Shown here in pieces: positions 23,401 to 35,541 of a DNA stretch of 64,000 nt. The stretch is from Cucumis sativus (lineage: Eukaryota; Streptophyta; Magnoliopsida; Cucurbitales; Cucurbitaceae), in assembly GCF_000004075.3 (NCBI RefSeq), contig NC_026657.2, positions 21,076,501 to 21,140,500 on the forward strand, read 5' to 3'. The notes beneath the pieces were generated by a model. It saw only the letters and a list, made by a program, of their open reading frames with translations, made no database searches and was not told where the DNA came from. The first letter of the stretch is position 1. The number at the start of each line of letters is the position of its first letter. A program made the position numbers and the translations under genes.

Positions 23401-24624
23401 TAGGTCAAAACGAATTTAATATTGTATCATTCAACACCTCTAGATATAAAAATCACACCAATATTCTTCTCTGATCATGTTCTAACAGACTCTCCATTCT
23501 GTTGTTAATAATGATTTTGGTTTAGTTACTATGGCTTTAGTTAGGTAGATGAGACAACAATTACTGTACGACATCCCTACAATAATTGAAGAAAAAAGTA
23601 TATCGAAATGGGGTATTTTAAAAAGAGTTATTTTTTAAGAGAAATTTTATAACATGGTGTCTGAAATGTTAAATATCTATATCACTCTACCCATTTAAAA
23701 GTTCAACTAGCCCTACCCTACATGAATTTTAAATCCACTCAATGAAATATTTTCACAGAATATTTTAAACATATAACCTAACTAAAAGAAAAGGAAATAC
23801 TACCTAATTATTACCGCATGACACTTCAAATGCCATACAATCATATGCCAATTTGATTTTAACAACATTATTATGCAGGAACTTCATAGAAAATTTTAAA
23901 AACTATCCGGAAGTAAGAAGCACAAATATATATATATATATGAGACACAGATATGATATAATACATTCTTTTACTTCTTTTTTTTAAATCTAGGACACAC
24001 CGTAGAAAGGGACTTTATTAAAGTTAAAATATATAACATTTATATAGGAGAAATATAATTATAATTAATAACTTTATACACTTTATACACTTTATGATTA
24101 AAACATTAGTTTAATATTTTTTCATAAAAATATATTTATCATATAGGCTATTTGGTATACTTTATAAGTATATTACTTAACAAGTGCTAACAAAAACTAA
24201 ACTCTACTGCATCTAAATGTATGTAGAACCTAGGGATCTTTGACTCAAATCTACCATTCCAATTAAAAAAGTATACTTAACAAGCGATAAATGTAAGTTT
24301 AAGAAATGTTAAGCCTACGCTAGACAAACTAAAGTATCCAACTCAAACACACTCAAGTATTCAACTCAAACACACTCGTCCAATTAAAGTATCAAACTCA
24401 AACACACTAGCCAAACTAAAATATTCAATTGTGGTCAACAAGGTTAAATTCTTTCGGTGACCTGCAATCAATTCAAACTTGGTATGCGACTGCAGAAATG
24501 TTCAATCTCAATTAAAACCAAATGAACAGAAACTTAAAGTTGGAATGCATGCATAACTGTTCTTTCGGTAAAAAAAGAAATCATAATAGGCTGATCACAT
24601 ACTCGATTAATTTCTGCTGCTTAC
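23401..24624. other. AT-rich DNA with a TA microsatellite
   Basis: A short (TA)n run lies at about 23,928-23,941. Several direct copies of a CAACTCAAACACACT-like motif occur at 24,339-24,408. No gene recognised. Confidence 0.5.
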
Positions 24625-24747
24625 CAATCTCTTTTCATCTCTTTCCATTTCGATGAAGCTAATTTGCCTCATATCGACACGTAATTCGTTCCATGCATGT
24701 TTTCCGCCGACAAAAGGATCATCAACAGCATTATGGCCTGCCTTCCC
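24625..24747 (-). CDS. Candidate internal exon, unidentified protein
   Basis: On the minus strand, TAG at 24,750-24,748 could be an acceptor and GTAAGC at 24,624-24,619 a donor. The open frame between contains DDPFVGGKHAWNELRVDM and ends ISFIEMERDEKRL. The residue mix and clean donor suggest a real exon, but I cannot name the protein. Whether it belongs with the candidate last exon at 22,490-22,620 is unknown. Confidence 0.35.
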
Positions 24748-27700
24748 CTACCCAACTACCTGACATTAAATAAGTAAATGCTAATCGTATCTCAGAGCTG
24801 CTGCAGAAAGTAAGTCCCTTTATAAGATAGTCAAAAGAAACTGTATGTATATATATTATAAATTAAGAACCATCCTTCTCCTAGAAAATTAAAATAAAAT
24901 GTCACACTTTTATCTTTTCCAATTTCCTTAAAAAAAAAAAAAAAAAAAAAGAACCTTTGTATGCTTCACTGTGTGCTTTCCATAACGGATTTGTAATACC
25001 ACATTTTGTGCAAATGCACAGTCCCATGCCAAAAGTGCCCCCAAACATTTATGATTAACATTTAGGTTACAGTGACTTGAGAGGCTATCCACGTGTTTAT
25101 GGTGAGGAACTAGAAAAAAAAAAAAGCTTCCAGACATTGTCAAAAATGGAATCATACACTTTTTTATTACAGGAGAGCTTGACATAGATTAAATACTAAT
25201 GCTTAACAGCATCTAAATCATAAAGCACTAATCTGTACCACAAGATCAACTTCTTTTAACCAGAATGGATATCGAGCTTGTTAGCGATTCTTTTCTTATT
25301 GCAATGTTTTTATTTCATATTTACTAATGTCATCTTTTGTGAGAACATCCTGCATTTAACTAAATATTTCATTCAGAAGAAGTCGAGCTGGGGAATTATT
25401 GTATTCAGCCTCTGGTAAATTAGAAAACGTTAATTGGACGTTCATAGGACAAATTATTGTCTCATCAGACTACAGTGTAAGAAAAGTGAAAAACATGACA
25501 GAATATTAGTATTGAAGCTAATTTAAAATCAATTTTTTAAAATAAAAAGCACAATAGGATTTAGAATCTAAGATAGTTAGAACTGGGTTCTAGCTGGACT
25601 CAGCTATTTGTTCATCCAACAAATGGAGTCATTAATCAAACATCTTATCTCTTACTTTATAGGATATCATTACTTTTAAGCACTACATATTTCTTTAAGA
25701 GCGGTTCGGATTAGATGTGACTATGGAACATTTTGCCAATATTATGACGCTGTTTCATAGATAATAAAATGGAAGTCAGAGCTATACGACAATAAAATGA
25801 AAGTCAGAGCTATAATGATGACTTCATAGGCCAAACCGAAGGCCAACTAAGGAACACTTCCTGATTAGGTAAGAAAAAAACCATTAGCAACTCATTGTCG
25901 CTGCTTTCGTAATATTAAATAAATAAAATAGAAGAGACAGGAAAAGAAAAAAAGGAAAAATTAGCCAATGAGTTTCTGTGATTGAGGCCACAAATCACAT
26001 GTTATCACCAATAAAATGAGTTTTTAAGTTTCTGTTGGTCGGCTACTTTTGGAGGCCAGGATTAGATGGCTAGTGATGTATAACACTTTGTGCCCAGGCA
26101 TATAACATGCATTTTGATTATGGTGTAGCATGTAGCAAAGGATAAACATTAATTTTAAAAGAAAAATACCTGACATGATGGCCCAAAAAGAGATTTAAAA
26201 ATCACGAAGATGACAAGAAAAGGTTTTGTGATTCCAAAGCAACGATTTTCCATCGCTAAGCTAAGTGCTTGGAATTCATATAAATATTTATTTCAAGTTC
26301 CTACAAAAGCAAATTCAAAGCATCGACGTGATTAGACCTTGAAGTTTATATCCAATACAAAAGAGCAATATGGCTTCTTAGGTTTCAACCTTTCAGCCCA
26401 TCGCTTCCTGTCGCTCGATAGGATAGCCAGTGGGTCCTTACAGCACGAACACCTGTTTGACCACAAGTACGCAAAAAAAGTATCTCTTTTAGATTATGAT
26501 AAAAAAAAATCATGTATATATTATAAGAAGGGCATATTAAAGCTTCCTTTTTTTTTCTTTTTTTCTTTTTTTGTGGGTTTCTCTTTCTCTCTCTCTTTCA
26601 ACTTTTCCCATTTCTTTTCTTGAGAAAATGAAGTGACCAGTGGATAGAGATTTATATGACATATAGAGAAGAGGTAATGGTGGGGAGCATATTCATTCGG
26701 TAATTGAAAAACAATGTACATAAGGAAATATGTTGAGAAACAGTGTTGCTCTGTTCTCTTAACATGGTTAGGATTTGAAATTGAGAATTAGTGAAGTTTT
26801 ATGAGGATTCGAGGATCATATATGTGCTATACAGTATTACCAGTATGTCTGGAAGGGTAACAGAACAAATATATATATAAGCATGTTTTCCCTTTCAATT
26901 GCACTGTGTTTGACCAATAAATATTTGAAACTGTGCTCGGTTGGTGAGGTGGTGCAAAGAGACATGGGGTATAGAGAGAATGATGGCCCCATTTCAAATG
27001 CATCTAAAAAGAGAGGAAAGTGGTGTGTCATGTCTCTCCTGTCAACCCCTATGAAAGAATGAAAAAGGGCTGCATAATTATGTCTTCTTAAGCATATTAC
27101 TTTCGGCCCCCCCACTCCCTCCCTTCCTAATTTTATCTCATGAAGAAGTGGATGTACCTAAGCACAACTTAGAAATGCCCCCACATAGCTCTTTCTTCTG
27201 TGAACTGAGTAGTTCATCCGTGTTCATCTGGTGTAAGGTAAAGATTAGAAGTACCTAGACATGAATTCTAAATACAACATCCACTATTAGTTCGTCAAAG
27301 TATTGATAATAACACCCAATGTTGAATGCTTTCACAGGCCACATCATCTAAATTAAACTAGCACAACAAAAGCAGAATATAAATGTGCAAGAAACTTATA
27401 TTTTCCTCTGCATGATTATCTCACACGCTTGCTCTGGGAGAAACTCATTAAAATTTGAAGTAATCTCAGGCAGTAAAAATTGATGTTCAAATCACAAAGG
27501 CAAGGATAAATAGACCGAGAAAACCAAAATTTCTCAATAGTTAAGAAGAATTTGAATAAGCAGATTTACTTAAGATAGTGGCAAGACTCTTGAAGGGAAA
27601 CAAAAGAGTCAATTTCACAATTAGTAAATGAGGGACCCTCTATGCTAATAAAAACGGTTGACAATTTTAGCGGTCTATGTAGTTCCAACACTAGCACCCT

Positions 27701-30700
27701 GCGACAAAAACTACAAATATAGGCAACAAATGATGTCACTGTTAGATTCTTACTCGGAAACAGTGCATCAAATAAACTATTAGAAAAATGAATCTTACTC
27801 GGTGACTCTTATAAACCAAACCGCAGGGAGAACGGAAAATGAAAGATTGAAAATATATAGATTCTTTAATCCTCAGAAGACAATAACTTCCTAGAAAATG
27901 ATTATGCTGTAAGAGCTCAAAACATTGATTTCGAAAATTGTTCGATTCTTAGATATAATAATTAAGCAGAAGCGCAAGAGGCAGGGATGGGCCGTGTTGG
28001 AGCCCAATATGGCACAAAAACCAGTAAGAATGGAAAACAATGCACATGAAGAAACTTCCAGAAACTTTCCATGAGAAGCTTTTGCACTAACGGTAATTCA
28101 CTTCTACATATAGAGGAAAATCTGAAGGTGACAAAAGAAGAAAACAAAGAAATTAAAGAAATGCAAAAGCCAATAACTTACACAATTTCTTTTACTTGCG
28201 TGTCTGTACCGATTGCCATGCCATGCGCAACCAATATTATAGAATTAAAACTTCATATTTCTTTCTCCATGGAAAGACTGTCACAGATGAACAATAAAAT
28301 TCAAGTTGAACTACTCGATCCCTTAGCATCACTATTTTGCTGCAACGGATGGATCATATTAGACCAAATAAAAGAGACGGTTATTAAAGCCTGTTTACAC
28401 CTCTTTATTCTCCAGAGAAGCTAAATATTGTAAGCTTGTAGAACTCGATCCATCTGAAGAACTACAGGTAAAGCTTTTTGCATCCATGCTGATGTCGAAC
28501 GTCAGGGTAAGTTCACATTCCTTCTATGCCGTTTTAACAATCTAGCTTGACAGATGTTCAGGAAAGGTTTCAAGCGCTTCTACCTGACCGATGTAAATGA
28601 TAGTTCTGTAGAAATGCATAAAAAAATTCAAACAAGCTGGATTAGAGAATATACACATTTATAGATAAATAGATATAGATATATATTTTGTAAAAAGTCC
28701 TATTCTCTTCTATGTACGTATAAGATCAAAAAAACAATTCACACTGTAATCTGTTCACTACCAGGGGGTACGTTTATGTAAAGGAACAAATGTACTACAC
28801 GCAGAACAGGATCTGATAAGACATAGCCGCAATATGTGCAATTTTCCAAGCAATTTCCTTTGCACGTACATGATATTATAAACTTGTTGAACGAGAATTT
28901 CAAGTCAAACTGCTAAACAGTGAACAAGAGAAATATCTTCATCTTTACTGACACAAATGATATGACAAAAAATATAAACTTCAACCTTGACATGATGGGA
29001 TACTGATTTGGAATTTAAGATAATGGAGTTTCGAGAATCTTCTTATATTTTTCTGTGCTATAGCTTTCAAAGAGTCTAACAAGAACACAGCTTAGGATTT
29101 CCATCAGAACAAATGAAAAAACATGAAATAGACAGCACAATCTTAGGCAGATAATAAGGACACCGAAGGGACTTACTACTAGTTTACTGGATAAAGAGAT
29201 AAGATAAAATTGATAATCTCAGAAGAAATAACAGTTAACACAATGTCAACCCTTTAAAAAGTTTGATCAAATAATTTTGGTCAACAGTCATATTAAAGTT
29301 CAGAGACGGAACACTAATTTATTGACCACTAACTAAAAAACAAGATGAAAGAGTAAGGGAATAAGATATACTCAGAAAAAAAAACCCTTAATACAAACTC
29401 GCAATTCAAAACAATTTCTATAGCTTTAACATTTCAACTCTAAAAAAATATATAAATCATAACTCTAATCCAGCCACCACAATGTAACAAAACTGTCTCA
29501 CAAATCTTTCCATCTCTTTCCAATTACAATACCAAAAATACAATAACGACCTAACTTGAACAAAATTATCCGTAAGTGGTATAATTACGTCCTCAAGTTC
29601 TATATACCAAAACTATATCAACAGTGACACAAATATGGTCAACAGTTTGAAATGTTGTAAAGTGCTTGAGCATGTGAAAACCTCCATAGCACACATAAAT
29701 TCATTACAGAAGTTCCTTTGGCAGTTGACACGTTTAACTGAAATTTACAGTCCCTATAGTTACGTTATCAATTTATTCCATTACGAAAGCTCAAGGAAAT
29801 TACCTCAATCTCATTGTAGAACTTAATGGATGTAGTGCGATCACAATGGGCTTGTTTTTAGACTTCTAATAGAATTTAGGACTTGTATTAAAGCCAATTG
29901 TAGACATGTGTACATTATTTTAGAATTATAATTAAATTTACATGGTAGCTATAAATAAGGAATAAACTGTTTGACTTCTTCAAATTTAATATTAAAGAAC
30001 TTTAAACCTTTTAACCTGAAAGATACAGGCAGATACATACATTAACATTGAAATTTCCATATAGATCATTAAAACCCCTTCCTACAAGATTTCTGGAAGC
30101 TATATCAACACCGAAACTTCCATATGGTTCATTAATTCTTGAGAGACAATGTGCCCCACAAAAGTAGCAACCTACTAGAACAATGACACGGGTTGACATG
30201 GACAATCTACTCAGAAAATTGAGGAAAAGAAATGGAGTTCTTCCCCAAAATGATTCCAGTTATGGTTACTAACTTACTAAACATAGAAAACGAGAAGTTT
30301 TGGGTTAGAAGTTTCACACTTTGTTCAGAGTCCATTTTGAGAGTTTAATACATTGTAATCCACATTTAACACGAAGCACCAACCTTTTTCCTTCTGCAGG
30401 TTTACCAGCTTTTCGTGACTTTCCTTTCATTCAAACAGGAGAAATAAGGCTATTTATGCTTGCATTATGTCTTTAGTTTAAAAACATACACTAATCCAAC
30501 GAACTAGACTTTAGTTTTTCTAAACTAGAATTATTTTGGGGGGAGAGGGGATCAACCCAGCTTCACGAACATCAATGTAAATTGTAAGGTAAAAATTCAA
30601 AGATTAGAAGTCTATCCCATTAAGGGAAACAGACAATTAGAGGAAGCAACAAAAAATTTAAATCAATGGCAACTTCACATTGAATATCTGCTACACTTTT

Positions 30701-31866
30701 GCTCAATACAAGATTCAGATTGTTGGGTTCTGAGAAGCAGAGGCACTAACATGCGACATAAATACGACACAGCACAGACACGATGATATATTAATTTTAA
30801 AAAAAAGTAGGACACGACGCATTGGGAACACACTGTTCTTATTTTTTCTTCTTTTTTTTACAAAAGTAAATATATGTGTGCATATTTTGACATATTATGA
30901 AATATTACCTTTAAGCATCCAAATAACAGTCATACAATTCATGAAAAAAACAATAGATAAGATGGCCAACATCATAACATTGTTCAAATCCCAATAAGTT
31001 GGTAATTAGTTTAAGACAACAAAACAACAAATTAGAATCAAACAAGCCTTTTGCAAATTTTCCTCATGCTACAAGAAAGAATCAATTAGCTGTTGATCAT
31101 GTGTTTGAGACTTAGTGTATTGTGCGACTGTGAGAAATTGTGGTTAAAACCCTAGAATTTCAAACAATACGGACTGGACACTGAACCCTAATGGGCTTAA
31201 AAGGGTCAAAGTAGCATGTTGTGCATTGTCTATTTCCGCCTAAATTTTAGCAGATCACTTGTCCTTTGCGTCTCCATTGAGTGTCTTAACACGTTGAAAA
31301 ATAAAACTAATAAATAATAATAATAATGGACACAGCAGCTGGCATGTGTTGGACATGTGCCGGTATCCATCAGGTGATACTGAACAATTTTAGGAGTGTT
31401 GTGCTTTATAGGTGGGGTTTGAGAGTTTCAGGACACTCAATTTTTGCTTAGATTCATCTCCAATTAAGTTAATGGTCAAAATGCACAGAAAAGAAATGGG
31501 GCAGGGGAGTTAGATTTTTGTGTGGTCCTTGCTTGTCTCCAAGATGCTGTGTCTTTGCAAGGAGAGCCGTAGAAGTGAACTATTTTTTCTCAGCAGTCAA
31601 GTCATTTCTAGAAGCTAGAATGAGCCTTCCTGATGAGTTACGTCTAAGTTGATATATGACACAGATTCGCTGGCTGCCTACATTGAACAACTCATTGTCA
31701 CACTCCTTTCAACGACAAACTACAGGTGTTGTGGTTTTGCATGGTTAAGTACTAAGGTTCGGTTAGAGATAAAAGAAAGATTTTTTTTAAGGAAATAGCA
31801 GGAGAAAATCTAAAAAAGGGCCAAATGTTTGTGCTCTTTTTGCTGTACTCCCTCCTATAACATCAC
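24748..31866. other. Long stretch without a supported gene
   Basis: AT-rich DNA with an A run at about 24,929-24,950 and T-rich runs near 26,550. A minus-strand frame at 26,340-26,480 (CKDPLAILSSDRKRWAERL) and a plus-strand frame at 28,071-28,424 are open but match no family I know. Short related segments rich in GGACAC/GACACG occur near 30,750-30,830 and 31,325-31,375. Some exons of a minus-strand gene could hide here, because the VAP27-like 5' exons lie upstream at 34 kb. Confidence 0.4.
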
Positions 31867-32054
31867 CATCGGATGATTAACAGGTGTCATACATGGAAAA
31901 AACTACACTTATTCAAACTAGAGACGACCTCTGATCTGATGCTATATTAACAGCAAAAAACATCGGATGATTAACAGGTGTCATACATGGAAAAAACTAC
32001 ACTTATTCAAACTAGAGACGACCTCTGATCTGATGCTATATTAACAGCAAAAAA
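31867..32054. repeat. Perfect 94-bp tandem duplication
   Basis: Two adjacent copies (31,867-31,960 and 31,961-32,054), each starting CATCGGATGATTAACAGG, are identical. No coding content recognised. Confidence 0.97.
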
Positions 32055-32975
32055 CAAAAAAGAATGGAGCTAATGGGTACATAAACATACAAATTTTTTA
32101 GAGAACTTTCACGAGTCACCTTAGTAGTTTAAACAATGCAACAAGCTAAGCAGCCTTTTGCCCTCGAGGAAAACAAATGGTTGAAGTGTTGAAACATAAC
32201 ATAATTTTACCATTTGGACCTCAGTAAATGCCCAAATCTCACCATTTGTGACATGGATTAACTTCAATAAAGAATTATCCACAGGAATGAGCAAATGAGC
32301 TGGAACATCATTGTATCACATCATTATCTGTAGAGCTAGATCAAGTAAAAATCGTACATCTCCTGATTCCTGGCATGACATTCGAAAAGGTCTGATCAAT
32401 ACACAAAGGACCAATGACACAATCTACATTCTACAGTATAGATAACTTAAAATTGAAAATATCAACGAGCAGTGTACAGAAAACAGGGTTATGCATGAAT
32501 TGTTGCATTTTTCAATGAATGGACATCATATAGACAAAAATTTAACTAGAAATGCTTCTAAAACTTTAAAAAAATCAAGTCATATAAAAGAAATTTAAGC
32601 CTGTAATGTTAGCTTCTATGCAGAATCAAGTCATATAAACAGGTTTTAACGGACTGTCTTTTTGATTGCCATAGAGTTTCCCTTTTTTTCTATCCTGTGT
32701 ATAATCTAAAGTATGGAAATGAAGATTTCACATTGATTTGAAATGACATTCAAACGAGTATGCAGTTCACCAGCCTTTACCTGCCTTGCTGGTAATATCA
32801 ATAGGAAAATCATAACCTAGAGTACTATTACAACAACTCCAACGATCTAATTGATGAATTAGTTAAAACTTATAATGATTCTTTGAAAAAAAAAAGAACT
32901 CGAAAAAAATGATTGATATAAAATCATACCCATTGGCGGATAAAACCTTCGACAAATTTGATTGCCTCAACTGAA
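32055..32975. other. Intergenic or intronic DNA, no gene recognised
   Basis: AT-rich, no recognised motif. It ends at the CAACT duplication of the TRIM element. Confidence 0.5.
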
Positions 32976-32980
32976 CAACT

Positions 32981-33379
32981 TGTTAGGTACTTAAGCATCT
33001 TAGGGAACCACACCCCAAAAGCCAACTATTGGGGTGGGAGAGCTAATTCACTCAAGTACCATGTTGATCATCCCATTCTAACCAATGTGAGATAAAGGAA
33101 TCCTATAATACTTTGGTTCCTAACAATGTTCCTTCCCCAGAAAGTTGATGTCCCAACGGTACTTCACTCGGCCACACCCAATTTGAACCCTCCACCGGTT
33201 CCACTTCGAATCATCAACAACCGACTTTGATACCGTTGTCAGGTACTTAAGTACTTCGGAGAACCACACCCCAAAAGTCAGTTGTTGGGGTGCGAGAGTC
33301 AAGCCCCTTAACTACCACATTGGTCATCTCATTTTAACCTATGTGGGCAAAGGTACCCATACTACCTTGGTTCTTAACA
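32981..33379 (-). mobile_element. Complete TRIM (terminal-repeat retrotransposon in miniature)
   Basis: A 399-bp element with two direct terminal repeats (32,981-33,125, 145 bp, and 33,237-33,379, 143 bp). Each begins TGT(T/C)AGGTACTTAAG and ends TTCTTAACA or TTCCTAACA. The direct repeat CAACT flanks it at 32,976-32,980 and 33,380-33,384. The inner 111 bases carry, on the minus strand, GGTATCAAAGTCGG beside the right LTR (primer site complementary to Met-tRNA) and a purine tract GGGGAAGGA beside the left LTR. There is no coding capacity, so it would depend on enzymes from other elements. The two LTRs differ substantially, which points to an old insertion. Confidence 0.92.
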
Positions 33380-33749
33380 CAACTCTACAAGCAGCTGAAA
33401 ACAATTTTGAAATGCAAATTTTCACAGATTAAGAAGATCAAGCAGACCACCAGGACAAACTATACTAAGAGACAAGCACTTTGTTAGATGGATTTACTGA
33501 AACTATCTTTATCTTTTAATAAAGTTCCCAAAAACATTAACTACCCGAGAAAAAAAAAACAAATAATTAACATGCATGGAATTTGAGAAAGGCACATGGA
33601 AGAACAGAATCACATGCATTGACGTTTGAGATAATCGTTTTCCGTACGATCGGCTTGTTGAGACTTAAGAAGTAAGAAATCAATATAAGAAAAATTGAAA
33701 AACAAAAAGTGAAAGTAGGCCTGCAATGGAAAAATAATTGAAGTAAAAC

Positions 33750-34281
33750 CTTGAAAGCTACATGGGATCTGCTTGTATTCTTCATTCTGATGGCGCTCTT
33801 TACCTGTTTCCCGGGTTCATTTATAGGGAAAGAAAAACCCATCAAACAAAACAGAGTTAAAGATGAATGCAAATTCTAAACAATAATTCTGTACAGTTTC
33901 CCCTGCTGACCTCGCAAATGGTAGCAGGAAAATCTGAAGAGTAGAACCATTATTTAATTCAATTCAGAAAAGTTAAATATTCTAATCCAAAAAAAACGAG
34001 TATAGCTTCGAGTCGCATTATCCAGATAGAAGATTATCATCCACTTACTCGAGTTTGAAACATCCAATTTCAAATTATAATTAAAACAATATAATTCAAA
34101 AACATAGAAACACCTCTCCATTGGAATATAAATCTAAACAACTGCAAATGAGAAGAAAGAGAGAGAAGAACTTACGAGGAAAGAACAAAGAATTGTTAGG
34201 ATGAAGACGGAGCCTACGTCGAGGAGGCAAGAGCGACTTGGACACAGAGGAAACCGTCATAGAAGACGATGAAGCTTTCAT
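33750..34281 (-). pseudogene. 5' exons of a VAP27-like MSP-domain gene, incomplete
   Basis: Exon 1 (34,176-34,281) starts MKASSSSMTVSSVSKSLLPP and runs into RRRLRLHPNNSLFFP before a GTAAGTT donor. The second block (33,750 to about 33,835) reads EPGKQVKSAIRMKNTSRSHV up to a GTTTTA donor. Both match the start of the MSP domain of plant vesicle-associated (VAP/VAMP-associated) proteins, ER membrane tethers that bind partner proteins through this domain. The blocks overlap oddly: both encode a FFP/FP step, no AG acceptor stands before block 2, and AAAT interrupts the family's FPYEPGK. The rest of the MSP domain was not found down to 22 kb. Either large introns hide it or this is a broken copy. 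Confidence 0.65.
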
Positions 34282-35349
34282 GATTCAATCGCGAGGAGGA
34301 GACAACGGTGGGGGAGAGAAAGCGGATTGGAGAGGAGGAGGGAATATGATTTTGATGTCCGTGCAATTGGAAGGGTAGCGACGTGGGGGACGTAGAATGA
34401 GTGTTGACAGCCAAAAGGGGCGTTCGTGCAATTATTACGAATCCGTGCTTTGCTCTGAGTGACTATCACACGCGCTTTTTGGGAACCGTGACTTGCTGCT
34501 TATTTCTCTACTCAATCACATTACATTGCAAGCGTTGCATGAATCAGAAACTAGAGCTTGCACTTCGGGTCCTTCAGGTTCAAATTGGTGAGAAATAAGC
34601 AAGATTGAACCCCCTGGGAATCCCCCAAAATTTCCGATTCATAAGATTAATTGAAGAAAACTGTCTCTGTTTCAATGCTTTTCCTTCTTTGTTTCAATCT
34701 GAAGGTGTGTTCCTTTGGGTCATTCATTCTAAAGATGCCTCCAAAGGGAGGTCAAATGAAAAATAGTCTAATTTCTAAAACTGAATCAAAAGTGCTCTCA
34801 GCTGCTATGTAAATTTAGTAATTTGTCCCTAAAAACTACCTGCACGCCCTATTTTATATACTAAATACTAGATAATCCGATACTAGCTACTTATGCTCAA
34901 CGTTCAATGATCAATATTTGATGCTTGACCTTTTATTTTTTGTTATATATATTTATCAATTATACTTGATACTAAAAAAACAAAAAAAAGGAAAAAGGAA
35001 AAAAAAGAGTAGAAATGAACAAAAAAAAATGGAAGAAGAAATCCAAAATAAAAAAAAGTACAACATCAGAAGAAGAAATGCAAAAAGAAAAGGAGAAAGA
35101 AAAGAATCTTTAAAAAGGAAAGAATGGAAGATGAAGAAAGAAAGAAATTGTGAAAGGGAGAGAAGAGCATAAGAAAACATTTAGGTTGCGTTTGGGGAAA
35201 GGGTTGAGTTATGGAAGGGTTAGGATTATGATAAAACTAGTGTTATGATAAAACTAGTTTTATGATAAGAGGTGTTTGGGGAAGAGTTATGTGACTAGTG
35301 TTATGTTAAGATGTGTTTGGAAGAAGGGTTATGTTAGTAGTGTTATTAA
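34282..35349. other. Promoter side of the VAP-like gene and low-complexity DNA
   Basis: An A/G-rich block at about 34,970-35,170 is low complexity. At 35,185-35,345, short repeats built on GTGTTATGATAAAACTAGT and GTGTTTGG look MITE-derived, but no partner end was found. Confidence 0.5.
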
Positions 35350-35541
35350 TTTCTATTTTCCCAATGTGAACAAGGTGACTTCGAGAATGGGGGACGACAT
35401 TCCCAACGTTTGTGTGTACGCATTGGGAAAATTTAAACTTTAAATATTAACTTCCCTTTCGATCTAGTACGACATCGGAGGAGTCTCTTATTTCACGAAT
35501 GCCTTTTTTTGCATCACGGATAGCTCCGAATTCTTGTAGTG
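35350..35541 (+). mobile_element. Fragment ending in a CACTA-type terminus
   Basis: Ends TTCTTGTAGTG, the same terminal form as the CACTA remnant ending at 39,845, and contains CCCAACG and CATTGGGA motifs like that element's subterminal DNA. No left terminus was found. Confidence 0.4.

Noticed and set aside
28071..28424. 117-residue plus-strand frame
   Set aside because: No domain, no supporting splice sites and no similarity recognised; treated as chance.
33120..33302. 60-residue minus-strand frame
   Set aside because: Lies across the TRIM internal region and LTRs, which have no coding capacity.
34214..34414. Minus-strand frame starting MAVNTHSTSP as an alternative start for the VAP-like gene
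   Set aside because: It is out of frame with the conserved SLLPPRRRLRL segment; the ATG at 34,281 is in frame.
34918..35172. Lys/Glu/Arg-rich 84-residue plus-strand frame and its Phe/Leu-rich antisense partner
   Set aside because: Low-complexity A/G-rich DNA; composition alone keeps both frames open.
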